Assembly (NCBI GenBank): GCA_010029825.1
Contig: RGVZ01000011.1
Coordinates: 1-51,038 of the forward strand
Length of the DNA stretch: 51,038 nt
Reading direction: 5' to 3'
DNA from: a bacterium
GTDB taxonomy: Bacteria; Bdellovibrionota_B; Oligoflexia; Oligoflexales; RGVZ01
Below the pieces are notes generated by a model. That model worked only from the letters and a program-made list of their open reading frames with translations, had not been told where the DNA came from and ran no database searches. Made by a program: the position numbers and the translations under genes. How positions within the stretch are numbered: the first letter of the stretch is position 1; every line of letters begins with the position of its first letter. Below are positions 37,165 through 47,092 of the stretch, one piece after another.

Positions 37165-38594
37165 ATCAAAGCCTCCAGAGCCGCGGCTCGAACAGCCAGT
37201 GAACCATGGGACTCCGCAATCGACTGGAGTCGAGACCGCACTGCCGGCCTCGACTTGATCAAGGCACCGGCCCGACAAAGCGCCGTCGCGGACGTTGGTT
37301 GGACCGTCTCCCGTGACCATGCAAGGAAGGCGCCTTCCGCGGTTTCCAGCATGTTCGACTTTACAAGAGCATCGATCACACTTTCAGCCAGCGCCGGGTC
37401 GTCGATTCGGGGAGAAAGCTTGTCGACAGCATGACGTAATTTTTCGACCGGAGATTGCGCGATGGCTTGCTGCAAATACCCACGCCTCCATGTTCCAGGC
37501 GCCTCAAACCAATCCGCCTCCGGCAGAGTGCTGGACTGGCCGGGCAAGTTGGACCGGGACGAACGTGTTGACACATAGGCTTCAGCAGTCAACTGTTCGG
37601 CCACCGGAGTGATGTCCCAGAGAACCAGCTGCTTCTTCCCCCGTCGCCTGACGTCTGTGCGAAAAATCAGTCCAGAAGCTTCCAGGAGTTGGATGATGGT
37701 TGAGATCTGTATCGTTTGAGACTCGTGGCTTTGCATCCAAAGGCGACCCAGGTTTTCCTCGTCCATAGCCCGGTTGTTCGTCCGTCCCGCGGCGCACAGA
37801 AACTCATAGACTGCCGGAACATGACCAGCAAGGACAGCAAACCTCTGACGGTCAAGCTTCTCCAGCAACAAGTATTTGAGGCGGTAAACATCCAGTACCC
37901 ACGGACAATCACGAACAGCGTCCGTCAATTTGATCATGATCCGGGCGAATACGGTATCAACGTCGGGAAGGAATAATTTCGGAGTCGACTTTGCGCCATT
38001 GCTTTTGGAACCACCAGGACCTTGTTCCTGAGTTGCCAGCGAATCCGCGGCTGACCTCAAGGATCGAAGCAGGCCCGCGCCGAGTCCGAGCTGTTCACGC
38101 ACTGCGGACTCCTGACTCGACGACGCCGCCGCGACAAAAATATAAGTCAGGAATTCCTCGTCAACCTTGCCTTGAAGAAGTTCAGATGCCGTGAATTCCG
38201 GGTCATCCCCGAGCAAGGCGTCGCAGGACTCCAGGACATCATTCACGATCGATTCCGACAAAGCCCTGGGGATCTCATGTTCCGTGACCAGGAAATCCAC
38301 GAGCACGTCCTTGAAAAGAGGCACCTTTACCCAGCGGGCGTGACGCGCCAAGGCGTAAAGGATGTCGAGCTGGAGAACTTCACCGTGCGGCCGGGAAATC
38401 GAAAAACTTGCGCGACGCTCCTCGAACGCCCGCGCGATTTGTCGCTCGACACTGAGGCGCTGGGGTTTGTTGAAAACCGACTGGATCAGTCCGAGCTTGT
38501 TGGTAAAACGAGCAAAACTCACAAAAACCCTCCGCATGACAACGGACTGCGCTTCGGCCACGCGGCCCTGCCGCATTGCAGTCAACGCGGTCAA
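37161..38594 (-). CDS. Hypothetical protein (477 aa)
   Basis: Intact helical ORF; stop overlaps DUF4301 start. Confidence 0.65.
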   Translation of the reverse strand: MTALTAMRQGRVAEAQSVVMRRVFVSFARFTNKLGLIQSVFNKPQRLSVERQIARAFEERRASFSISRPHGEVLQLDILYALARHARWVKVPLFKDVLVDFLVTEHEIPRALSESIVNDVLESCDALLGDDPEFTASELLQGKVDEEFLTYIFVAAASSSQESAVREQLGLGAGLLRSLRSAADSLATQEQGPGGSKSNGAKSTPKLFLPDVDTVFARIMIKLTDAVRDCPWVLDVYRLKYLLLEKLDRQRFAVLAGHVPAVYEFLCAAGRTNNRAMDEENLGRLWMQSHESQTIQISTIIQLLEASGLIFRTDVRRRGKKQLVLWDITPVAEQLTAEAYVSTRSSRSNLPGQSSTLPEADWFEAPGTWRRGYLQQAIAQSPVEKLRHAVDKLSPRIDDPALAESVIDALVKSNMLETAEGAFLAWSRETVQPTSATALCRAGALIKSRPAVRSRLQSIAESHGSLAVRAAALEALI

Positions 38595-38751
38595 ATACAG
38601 TCTCCAGCACCTAAGATTACAACGCCTTCACAAAAGACTAAAACTCCTAAAATCACTGCCGATTATTTCCGGGTGACCGTCGTTCAGCCACGGGGCTCGG
38701 CCCCGATGCCCAGACCCCGTGCCCCGACACGGCAAGGAGAAACCCGGATCC

Positions 38752-41700
38752 ATGGGAGCCACCAGGCCCATAACAGCGTCGCGAAGGGACCCTCACGTCG
38801 CGCAAAATCCCGATTCTTTCGAGGTTTGGGCACGCTACCTCGAGGCGGCTGGCCTGAATTTCGATCCGGAAAGCCGGAGGTGGGCGCTCTTGAAACCCGA
38901 CGATTCAAGGGACCGGGCAATTCGCCTGGAACAGATGACCCTGATCTTCCGGCGTTCCAAGGTTCAAGCAGAGCACATCAGGATCAGTATCGACCTGCGC
39001 AAATGGGGGCGAACCGCGCAAAACGCTGCCAGGGAGACTTTTGGATCACGCACCAGAGCGGAAATCCACGCCCTGCGCGCTGAAGGCCACCCCGCCGGAA
39101 TATGGGTCGTGATCGAGTTCGCGCGCCCCGCGAGTCGCGATACCAATCTCGGCTATTCCAGTCTTTTCGAACACCGGAACTTCCAGTCTGGCTTCGTGGC
39201 GCTACACCTTGATATCGAAGCCAGCCCCTCAACCACAACAATCCGGACGGGCAAAATTGCCGGGCTCGGTTACCTTCCCGCGGATCTTTGGCAAAAGATG
39301 CCGCGGTTCATTCGCAGGTCGCTCGGACTTCCCGGCGTTTCGCGAGTCGACGAAAAAGGCGAGACTGAACCCGATGAATTCACCGTGAAAATCAGAACCG
39401 TGGAATTGCTGGGGAATCGCGAGCCGGCCATAAACCGGAGACTTCACGATTCCATGATTGACCAACAGGATCAAACAGAAATCGAAACCGCAAGCGCTCT
39501 CCGGGTATCGTTCACCCAGGACGGCAATATCACGTGGGAACATCTGGCCTCCCCGCGCGCCGGGGACGCTTTCATGGCAACGGAAAAAATCGAGGAAAAT
39601 CGCGACCAAGGTCACCCTGGCGGACCCGGTACCTTGATGGCGGATGCCAGAACAAGGGAGTTGAGGGCGCGACTCGCCAGGGATCTGGCCGCGGCGCGAC
39701 CGTCACTGGACATCGCGTCACCTGAGCAACACGTGGACGAGAACCCTCCCGGCCTCAGATCCTTGATTCTCTCGTTACGCGCGCGGGAGTGCCTTGAATC
39801 TGGACGCCATGCGGAGGCACTGGATGTCGTTTCAAGACTTGTGCGATCGATTCACACCGACTGGAACGGAATCGAGAATTCCCCGATAGCCAGCACAATA
39901 CTCCACGAAGTCCTCGGAGACTGCTGGGCAGCGCAACCACCAGGCTCGAGTGAAGGCAAGGACCCTTTCAAGCTCGCAACGGCGGCATGGGAGCGGGCGG
40001 GCGCGATGCGGGCAAACCGCCTGCGTATCCTCCGGAAAGTGGCTTTCGCCGCAAGGGAACACGGGCAAATCGACGAGGAAGCAGCAGCCCTGACCGGGAT
40101 CATCCAACGGGAAAAACGCCGGGAAGAACTGGCCACATCCATGGTTCGTCTCGCCCAGATCCGGATCGAGACAGGGAACCGGGGCGGCGCGGTGACACCT
40201 GACCAGCTACTGATGCAAGCCTCGAGGCTTGGTGGGGACAATGAGCAACTGAACTTTGCCTGTTTCCAGCAATTGGTGGCCAATGGCAATTTCGCCACCG
40301 CATGGGAATTTGGCAATAAACTGATCGCAGGAACCCAGATCTTGCGCGCCAGCCGCGCGCGGGCCGAGGTCATGAATACGCTCGGCCATCTGGCGTGGAG
40401 CGAATTCAAGGATGCGCAGGCTGCCGCACGACTCTTCCGGCTTGCGCGAATGGAAGATCCGTCCTGCAGGCAAGCGCTCCAAGGCCTGGCCACATTGGCC
40501 GCGAGGACCGGTAACAAACGCCTTGAACAAGACACCTTGATCGATCTTTTCCAGCAAATACGGTCGGAACGACAGTCGCTCAACGGGAGTTCGTCTGAGT
40601 CCACACACGCGATGGAGGAAATCGCGAGGAGGATTCTTGAGATCAGCTCAACCGATGCGGACGAATCACTATTACAAACAAGTCTTGTTGTTGAACTTCT
40701 CGATCATACTTTTATTCAAGGAACCATGATCGCCAACACGCGCGAGTCATGGTTGGACTTGTTGCGCTGGCTTACGCTGCGCAATGACTCCGGGGAACTG
40801 GTTCAATCCATCGCAAGGGCATTCACGATTGTCGCCAGATCCGCGCCTCCCGGCGCGAAACAAGTGTCCATTGACGGAATCCCTGTGAATGATGACGCGT
40901 CAAAATCAGCAATCGGGATTGCCGCGGCGATCCTAAACCCCCATGACGTACCTGGCGGAAAAACCATCATCGAAGCCACACTCGCCATGTTGGCCGATCA
41001 AGGCAGGGACGGACCGCATTCACTGCCGGACTCGGACGCCGTGACCATGTTCGCGGAACAACTCTGCGTCGACAGCGAAAACCATGATTGGCTCGTCACA
41101 TTCGGCCCTGGTTTTTTCCGTCTATTGCCCCTTCAAGTCAGCTCTGCGGTTCTTGTGACCGCGCTGAGGAGCCACAGCGATTCTTCCGCCTCATGGTTGC
41201 ACCCCGCGCTGGAGTCGACCGTTGGTTCTTTTCCCCTGACTGAAGATTTCGACGATTCGCCAAACGGTCAGGCATCCTTTACGGACCTTGTGAGTCTTGT
41301 CACAGAAGGAATTCGATCGATGATCTTTGCGCGGGAAATGGACGCCGCCGCGCGCGTCATGATCAAAAGCCTCCGGCGCAGTCCTGAAGCAGCGAACATC
41401 ATTTGCGACACCATGGAGTCATGGAGCAATGACTCATTGCGAGGTGACGGGCTGAAATTGCTGGCAAGGGTTTTCTCGGGACTGGTAAAGGACTCGGAGG
41501 GTGAAGTCTTCCCGGCAACCAACCTCAATTCGAGAATTCGAGAATTGGCCTTGCGGGAACTTTCGCAGGAACCGGCCGGGCATGACGTGATCCCTGCCAT
41601 GGACCGGCTCGTAGACAGCGCTATCAAGGATGGACAGACGTTGCCCCTTGCGGAGATCGAGACAAGGCTTGTCCTGGAGCGGATGGGGAATAACCCAAAC

Positions 41701-43860
41701 CATGAAGCCTTGAGGTGCCTGATGCACCAGGCGATCATCTGCGATGACGTTACCACGGCGTCCGGGTGGTTCAAAATTTGCCTCGATCACGCGATTTTAT
41801 CCGGAAACGATGAAGGGCTTGCCAGCCGGATCATCATCTGTTGGCTGGCCAGGCTGACGGACAAAAAACAACTGAGGATTGAGGATGAGCTTCCGGCTAA
41901 ACGGGAAAAGATCGAGGAGATCGCGGCCGAACTTGTCACCATATTGGCCGAGATCGATCCACAACAAGCCGAATCCATCTCCGCTCAGCTTGGAACAGCC
42001 GGATTCATCCAACCCGAAGATCCAGTGCGAGCAATCGCCAGCGCGGTGCTCGCCGGGAATTCCACTGCGGCAAAAAAATTATTCACGCGCACCATGGAGT
42101 CACTGCCCGCATCACGATCCGAATTCGCCAGCCGGCTGTTTACCACCCTGGATCAAATGGAACCGCGCCCGGGCGAAAAACGGATCCAAAAGACTGAAAT
42201 CGTCGAGATACTCCTCGAATGGTTCGCGGAACCGGACGGCGTCGCAAGCATTCCGGTAACACTGGCCCTGCTGACCGCCAAACACCTGGCAAACCGGGCG
42301 AAGGCACGTCAAGTCCTGGAAGAAGTCCAAAGTGAGCTGCGATCCAAAGGTCAGGACGATCCACGTCTGTGGATTCCTCTCTACTTGCTCTTGATGGAAA
42401 CGGCGACCCCGGATGAAGTTCGTGATCACATGGACCGGATATTGCCACAGTTGAAAGGGCATCCCGAAGCGCTCGCCGAATATCCATTCACAGTTGAATC
42501 TCTTGAGGCCGAACAATCGAAATGGACTCGGGAGACCCAACCCGAAGCCCTCGATATTGGAATCGAAATCCCAGCCCCTGAAACCTTCCAGATACCGGAA
42601 CTGGCGAATGACCTGCCGATCGCGCTCGATAATTGGGGCACGGAGCCAATTGCCGAACCCGCACCCGAGCCTGTTGCCGAACCCGCACCCGAGCCTGTTG
42701 CCGAACCCGTACCCGAGCCTGTTTCCGAACTCGCACTCGAACCCGTTGTCGAAGTCGCGCCCGAGCCCGAACCAGTTGCCGTAGTCACGACGGATGTGCC
42801 CGTCGAGACACCCCCGACGCCTGTTGCGGAAACAATCGAATTCGATTGGAGGACCGCTGTCCGGAACCGCAAACTGATGCCAGGAATGACCCAGAAGCTC
42901 CTTGAAGCACCCATGCGCAACAAGATCGAGAAGCACCTGGCTCTGCAAACCGTCGCCGTCATGCGCGGCGAGGCATCTTCTCTGGATCGTTGGGATTGGC
43001 GGGTGTGGCGCAAGCCCTCCGAATATGGTTACAGCCGCCAAGGCAAGGATCGATTCCCTGCCGGGCTATCTCCGCGGATCATGAAGACTCCGGGATTCAA
43101 ACTGCTGCTAAGAGCCAGTCCATTTCTTGCCCTGTCATTTCCGGAACGTTTCACCCTGCCGGGCCTTGCGAAATCACTGGGGATGACCATCAAGCAGCTC
43201 CAGACCAGGCGCGAGCGGATCGAATGGGCGACGGGCTTTCCAGGTCATGCCGGCTTTACTTTTCACGCGAAACTTTTCGCGGACCGCGGACTGCATCTAT
43301 TCTCGCTCGCTGGTCTCGGTCCCCAGATCTTTTACGACGCGCCATCAAAAGCGATCTATATCGATGACGCGTATTTTGTCAGGAAACCACCAACTCATCT
43401 ATACCACCGCGTGATGTTCCTGTTGTATTCCCTGCGGACACAATTCCATCCGCTGTTACAACTGAATCCAGAGAAACAGATCATGCCCGAATTGAAGAAA
43501 CTCAAGACCGTGATCGGCGGAGGTTCACTGTCAATCCTTGCAGCACGAGTCAAACTCTCTGACAGCCGCATGGCGAGATTGATGAAGTCCCCGGATTTCG
43601 AGGAGTTCAAAGTTTTATTCGAAAAAGCCGGTGAAATCACAACGGATGACATCGTCGACGCGAACAAGGCAATGCAGCAATATGTCTGGCGATTGCTGCT
43701 TGCAGACAGCCTCGACTTGACGGGCATCATTGAAGCGATGCTGGATATTGATCTGCTATTGCCCGGATCTGTCAAACCCGGGGAGGTGCTCCTGATGTCA
43801 TCCCAGGTGGACCCTCTCGTGAACTTCGCCCTGGCACTGAAGCTTGATGCTCAAACCTGA
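38752..43860 (+). CDS. Giant TPR-like protein with Pro/Glu-rich repeat linker and conserved-looking C-terminal domain
   Basis: About 1700-aa intact ORF; helical-repeat middle (GHLAWSEFKDAQAAARLFRLARMEDPSCRQALQGLATLAAR); AEPAPEPV linker; structured C-terminus. Confidence 0.75.
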   Translation: MGATRPITASRRDPHVAQNPDSFEVWARYLEAAGLNFDPESRRWALLKPDDSRDRAIRLEQMTLIFRRSKVQAEHIRISIDLRKWGRTAQNAARETFGSRTRAEIHALRAEGHPAGIWVVIEFARPASRDTNLGYSSLFEHRNFQSGFVALHLDIEASPSTTTIRTGKIAGLGYLPADLWQKMPRFIRRSLGLPGVSRVDEKGETEPDEFTVKIRTVELLGNREPAINRRLHDSMIDQQDQTEIETASALRVSFTQDGNITWEHLASPRAGDAFMATEKIEENRDQGHPGGPGTLMADARTRELRARLARDLAAARPSLDIASPEQHVDENPPGLRSLILSLRARECLESGRHAEALDVVSRLVRSIHTDWNGIENSPIASTILHEVLGDCWAAQPPGSSEGKDPFKLATAAWERAGAMRANRLRILRKVAFAAREHGQIDEEAAALTGIIQREKRREELATSMVRLAQIRIETGNRGGAVTPDQLLMQASRLGGDNEQLNFACFQQLVANGNFATAWEFGNKLIAGTQILRASRARAEVMNTLGHLAWSEFKDAQAAARLFRLARMEDPSCRQALQGLATLAARTGNKRLEQDTLIDLFQQIRSERQSLNGSSSESTHAMEEIARRILEISSTDADESLLQTSLVVELLDHTFIQGTMIANTRESWLDLLRWLTLRNDSGELVQSIARAFTIVARSAPPGAKQVSIDGIPVNDDASKSAIGIAAAILNPHDVPGGKTIIEATLAMLADQGRDGPHSLPDSDAVTMFAEQLCVDSENHDWLVTFGPGFFRLLPLQVSSAVLVTALRSHSDSSASWLHPALESTVGSFPLTEDFDDSPNGQASFTDLVSLVTEGIRSMIFAREMDAAARVMIKSLRRSPEAANIICDTMESWSNDSLRGDGLKLLARVFSGLVKDSEGEVFPATNLNSRIRELALRELSQEPAGHDVIPAMDRLVDSAIKDGQTLPLAEIETRLVLERMGNNPNHEALRCLMHQAIICDDVTTASGWFKICLDHAILSGNDEGLASRIIICWLARLTDKKQLRIEDELPAKREKIEEIAAELVTILAEIDPQQAESISAQLGTAGFIQPEDPVRAIASAVLAGNSTAAKKLFTRTMESLPASRSEFASRLFTTLDQMEPRPGEKRIQKTEIVEILLEWFAEPDGVASIPVTLALLTAKHLANRAKARQVLEEVQSELRSKGQDDPRLWIPLYLLLMETATPDEVRDHMDRILPQLKGHPEALAEYPFTVESLEAEQSKWTRETQPEALDIGIEIPAPETFQIPELANDLPIALDNWGTEPIAEPAPEPVAEPAPEPVAEPVPEPVSELALEPVVEVAPEPEPVAVVTTDVPVETPPTPVAETIEFDWRTAVRNRKLMPGMTQKLLEAPMRNKIEKHLALQTVAVMRGEASSLDRWDWRVWRKPSEYGYSRQGKDRFPAGLSPRIMKTPGFKLLLRASPFLALSFPERFTLPGLAKSLGMTIKQLQTRRERIEWATGFPGHAGFTFHAKLFADRGLHLFSLAGLGPQIFYDAPSKAIYIDDAYFVRKPPTHLYHRVMFLLYSLRTQFHPLLQLNPEKQIMPELKKLKTVIGGGSLSILAARVKLSDSRMARLMKSPDFEEFKVLFEKAGEITTDDIVDANKAMQQYVWRLLLADSLDLTGIIEAMLDIDLLLPGSVKPGEVLLMSSQVDPLVNFALALKLDAQT
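42652..42747 (+). repeat. 24-nt in-frame tandem repeat (AEPAPEPV), about 4 copies
   Basis: gccgaacccgcacccgagcctgtt twice identical, then two diverged copies. Confidence 0.9.
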
Positions 43861-45551
43861 TCATGCACCTGGGCAAGAATGGCCCTGACTGCATCCGGGT
43901 CATGACCGAAGGTCATTAATGCCCGTTCCACCAAGACCTTCGCGGATTCCACCTCGGAAACGACAACATCGATACCTGGACGTATCTCCAGGATCTCCGT
44001 AGCCTCCCGGTCAAATGCCGATCGCACAATAACCTGCGCCTTGCAGTGGCGGCGATCGAGCGCCGCCACAATCGCCGGAACCATGTGACGACCGGCTACA
44101 GCCACGATAACAAGCCTTGCCTTGTCGGCATGCACAGCCTCGAGGATTTCATCTTTGCTCGCGTCGCCATACACGGCGTTCAGGCCACGGGATTTCAAGG
44201 AATTGATGACCTTGAAATTCAGATCGACAACAAAGTAATCGATTCCCGCGGCATCCAGTCCCGCTGCCGCCATCCGGCCGGCAAGCCCGTATCCAATGAT
44301 GATGGCGTGCCCGGAAAGGCCGGATTTACTGCTTTCCCCCGCCTTGCGACGATTTCCTGAAGTCGCGGATGCCTGGGTCAAACGCCCGGAAAATGCAGGT
44401 GCCACCTGGTAAACCAGGGGCGAGACGATCATGGACAAGAGTGAAATGGAAAGAAAATACTGGAACTGCTCACGGTTGATCACTTCGAGGCGTAACGCTT
44501 CCTGAGCAATGACAAAAGCGAATTCACCGACCTGAAACAAAGTCAACGCGACCAAAATGGCCACATTTTCCGTATACCGAACCGTGATCGCCGCCAGATA
44601 CGTGATGATCACCTTGAGCAGCAGAAGCAAAACTCCAAGAGCCAGAATGCCATGGATATTGAAGCCAAAAAAACCCAGATCGAGCAACATGCCGAGGGAA
44701 ATGAAAAAGAACCCGAGAAAGTTGTCTCGCAAAGGGATGATCTCTGACGATGCCTGCCGCCCAAAAGGCGAACCGGCAATCATGACCCCGGCAACGAACG
44801 CGCCCAGTGGCATGGAGAAACCGACCTGACCCGCGAGCAAAGAAAACCCGAAACAAATAAACAAGACCACGAAGAAAAAGAGCTCACGGCTCCGCGACTC
44901 GGCGACAACCTTCAAGATACGAGGAACAGCGAGACGCGCACCGGTCGCGGCGACCACGACAAAGACAAAAAGCTCCCCGAAAAAAGACAACATCGAAGCC
45001 TGGCTGTTGAACAACTTCGATACTTGCCCTCCGGCAAGCAGTGGCAGGCTGAGCATCATTGGAATGGCGATAACATCCTGGAACAGAAGTACACCCAGGG
45101 TGGCATTGCCTTGAGGCGAGGCCATCTCATGGGAACCATGGAGCAGTTTCATGATGATCGCCGTGGACGACAACGCGATCATGTAACCCGCGACAATCGC
45201 GGCTCCAGGCTTGACCCGCAAGAACACGATCATCACGATCGCTATCACTGCCGCGGTGCCAATAACCTGCAAGGTTCCCAGCCCGAAAAAAGCCTTTCTC
45301 AACTGCTTGATTGAGCCGATCGAAAACTCGAGTCCGATCGTGAACATGAGGAAAACAATCGCGATTTCATTGAGAATGTGCAGGGCATCCAGGTCTGGAA
45401 CCAGCTCAAGACCATGAGGACCCAGAAATACGCCAGCCAGGAGAAAACCCACCACAGACGGCAGACGGATCATTTGAGAAAGCAGGACGGCGATGGACGC
45501 CACACCAAACACCGCAACCAGTTGCAGGAAGATATGCGTCTGGTCAGTCAC
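43851..45551 (-). CDS. Kef-type (CPA2) cation:proton antiporter with TrkA-N domain
   Basis: LPSVVGFLLAGVFLGPHGLELVPDLDALHILNEIAIVFLMFTIGLEFS; ALSSTAIIMKLL; GHAIIIGYGLAGRMAAAGLDAAGIDYFVVD. GTG start at 45551 overlapping livF end. Confidence 0.92.
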   Translation of the reverse strand: MTDQTHIFLQLVAVFGVASIAVLLSQMIRLPSVVGFLLAGVFLGPHGLELVPDLDALHILNEIAIVFLMFTIGLEFSIGSIKQLRKAFFGLGTLQVIGTAAVIAIVMIVFLRVKPGAAIVAGYMIALSSTAIIMKLLHGSHEMASPQGNATLGVLLFQDVIAIPMMLSLPLLAGGQVSKLFNSQASMLSFFGELFVFVVVAATGARLAVPRILKVVAESRSRELFFFVVLFICFGFSLLAGQVGFSMPLGAFVAGVMIAGSPFGRQASSEIIPLRDNFLGFFFISLGMLLDLGFFGFNIHGILALGVLLLLLKVIITYLAAITVRYTENVAILVALTLFQVGEFAFVIAQEALRLEVINREQFQYFLSISLLSMIVSPLVYQVAPAFSGRLTQASATSGNRRKAGESSKSGLSGHAIIIGYGLAGRMAAAGLDAAGIDYFVVDLNFKVINSLKSRGLNAVYGDASKDEILEAVHADKARLVIVAVAGRHMVPAIVAALDRRHCKAQVIVRSAFDREATEILEIRPGIDVVVSEVESAKVLVERALMTFGHDPDAVRAILAQVHDQV

Positions 45552-46293
45552 CCAGATAGGCCTTCCGAATTTCGTCGGACGCAAGCAACTCCCGGGAAGG
45601 ACCTTGGAGCACGACACGACCTGTTTCCAGGACAATGCCGTGGTCCGCGATCTCAAGAGCCTGCAACGCATTTTGCTCAACCAGAAGGATCGTCATTCCA
45701 TCCCGGTTGATTTGCTGGATGATCTCAAAGATTTTCTCAATGATCTGCGGCGCCAAACCAAGGCTTGGCTCGTCAAGAAGCAGGATTTCTGGCTGGCCCA
45801 TCAACGCGCGGGCAATCGCCAGCATCTGCTGCTCTCCGCCGGACAAGGTACCGGCATTCTGGCGACGACGCTCCTTGAGCCGGGGGAACATTTCAAAACC
45901 CCGCTCGAGGTTTGTTTTGTATGCTGATTTGTCTGGAGCCGCCCATGCGCCAAGATCCAGATTTTCCTCTACCGAAAGATTCAGGAAAATCCCGCGCCCT
46001 TCGGGGGACTGACAAATGCGCCGGCGGACAATCTCATGTGGCTGCATGTTCGAGATCACAGCCCCACGATGTTCGATCGCGCCGCCGGAGACACGAACGA
46101 GACCCGAGATTGCGCGAAGCATTGTCGTCTTCCCGGCACCGTTGGCTCCAACCAAGGTAACGATCTTGCCTTTGGGCACATCAAACGAGACGCCATGGAT
46201 AGCCTGAACCATTCCATAATGAACGTTCGCGTTCTTGACCCTGAGGATTGATGACTCAGTGTTTTCCACTGTTACCTCCGTGCCCATCCGCAC
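45544..46293 (-). CDS. livF: Branched-chain amino acid ABC transporter ATP-binding protein LivF
   Basis: LVGANGAGKTTMLRAISGL, ICQSPEGRGIFLNLSVEENLDLGA, LSGGEQQMLAIARALM, LLLDEPSLGLAPQIIEKIFEII. Confidence 0.95.
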   Translation of the reverse strand: MRMGTEVTVENTESSILRVKNANVHYGMVQAIHGVSFDVPKGKIVTLVGANGAGKTTMLRAISGLVRVSGGAIEHRGAVISNMQPHEIVRRRICQSPEGRGIFLNLSVEENLDLGAWAAPDKSAYKTNLERGFEMFPRLKERRRQNAGTLSGGEQQMLAIARALMGQPEILLLDEPSLGLAPQIIEKIFEIIQQINRDGMTILLVEQNALQALEIADHGIVLETGRVVLQGPSRELLASDEIRKAYLGD

Positions 46294-47092
46294 TCACCGG
46301 CTTTTCCGCGGACTTGCCCAGGTAAGCCTCAATCACCTTCGGGTGCTTTTGGATTTCTTGTGGGGTGCCCTCAGCAATCTTTACACCGTAGTCCAGCACG
46401 GCGATCCGTTCGCAGACTCCCATGACAAGTTTCATGTCGTGTTCGATCAGGACGATCGTGGCATTGAATTTTTCTCGAATGAAACGGATCGTCTCCATTA
46501 GGGCCGATGTTTCCTGACCGTTCAGTCCAGCGGCCGGCTCGTCCAACAACAAGACCCTGGCTCCTGTAGCGATTGCCCTCGCGATCTCAAGCCTGCGCTG
46601 GTCACCGTATGGCAGGTTACGCGCGAGCTCCGAGGAGCGGGAATCGAGACGGAAAATCTTGAGCAACTCTGCGGCCTCTGTCCGCTTGTCTACTTCCGCC
46701 GCAAGCAATGATCTGGTGCGCAGCAAGAATGAAAGCAGTCCGAATCTTTGCTTTGCCGGATTCTGGTCCAGGGAAACGAGGATATTTTGCTCGACCGTCA
46801 AGTTCTTGAACAGGCGAACATTCTGAAATGTCCTGGCCAATCCAGCGCGCGTGATCTGAAAGGGTTTCATGCCGTTGACCACAAGGTCACGGAGACGCAC
46901 CTCGCCTGAAGTGGGGCGGTAAACTCCGGTCAACATATTGAAAACCGTCGTCTTTCCCGCTCCATTCGGCCCGATCAGCCCGAAGATTGAACGGGACGGA
47001 ACGGAAAGGGTCAAGTCCGATACGGCCTTCAAACCACCGAACTGCATGGTGAGATTTTTCGCTTCAAGAACGATGGAACTCTGGCCACTCAT
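46256..47092 (-). CDS. livG: Branched-chain amino acid ABC transporter ATP-binding protein LivG
   Basis: [82 protein letters not shown]. Confidence 0.95.
   Translation of the reverse strand: MSGQSSIVLEAKNLTMQFGGLKAVSDLTLSVPSRSIFGLIGPNGAGKTTVFNMLTGVYRPTSGEVRLRDLVVNGMKPFQITRAGLARTFQNVRLFKNLTVEQNILVSLDQNPAKQRFGLLSFLLRTRSLLAAEVDKRTEAAELLKIFRLDSRSSELARNLPYGDQRRLEIARAIATGARVLLLDEPAAGLNGQETSALMETIRFIREKFNATIVLIEHDMKLVMGVCERIAVLDYGVKIAEGTPQEIQKHPKVIEAYLGKSAEKPVSADGHGGNSGKH

Noticed and set aside
42112-43041. 309-aa minus-strand ORF with GYGFGNRLGCGFGNRLG repeats
   Set aside because: Repetitive appearance is only the antisense reading of the EP repeat in the giant gene.
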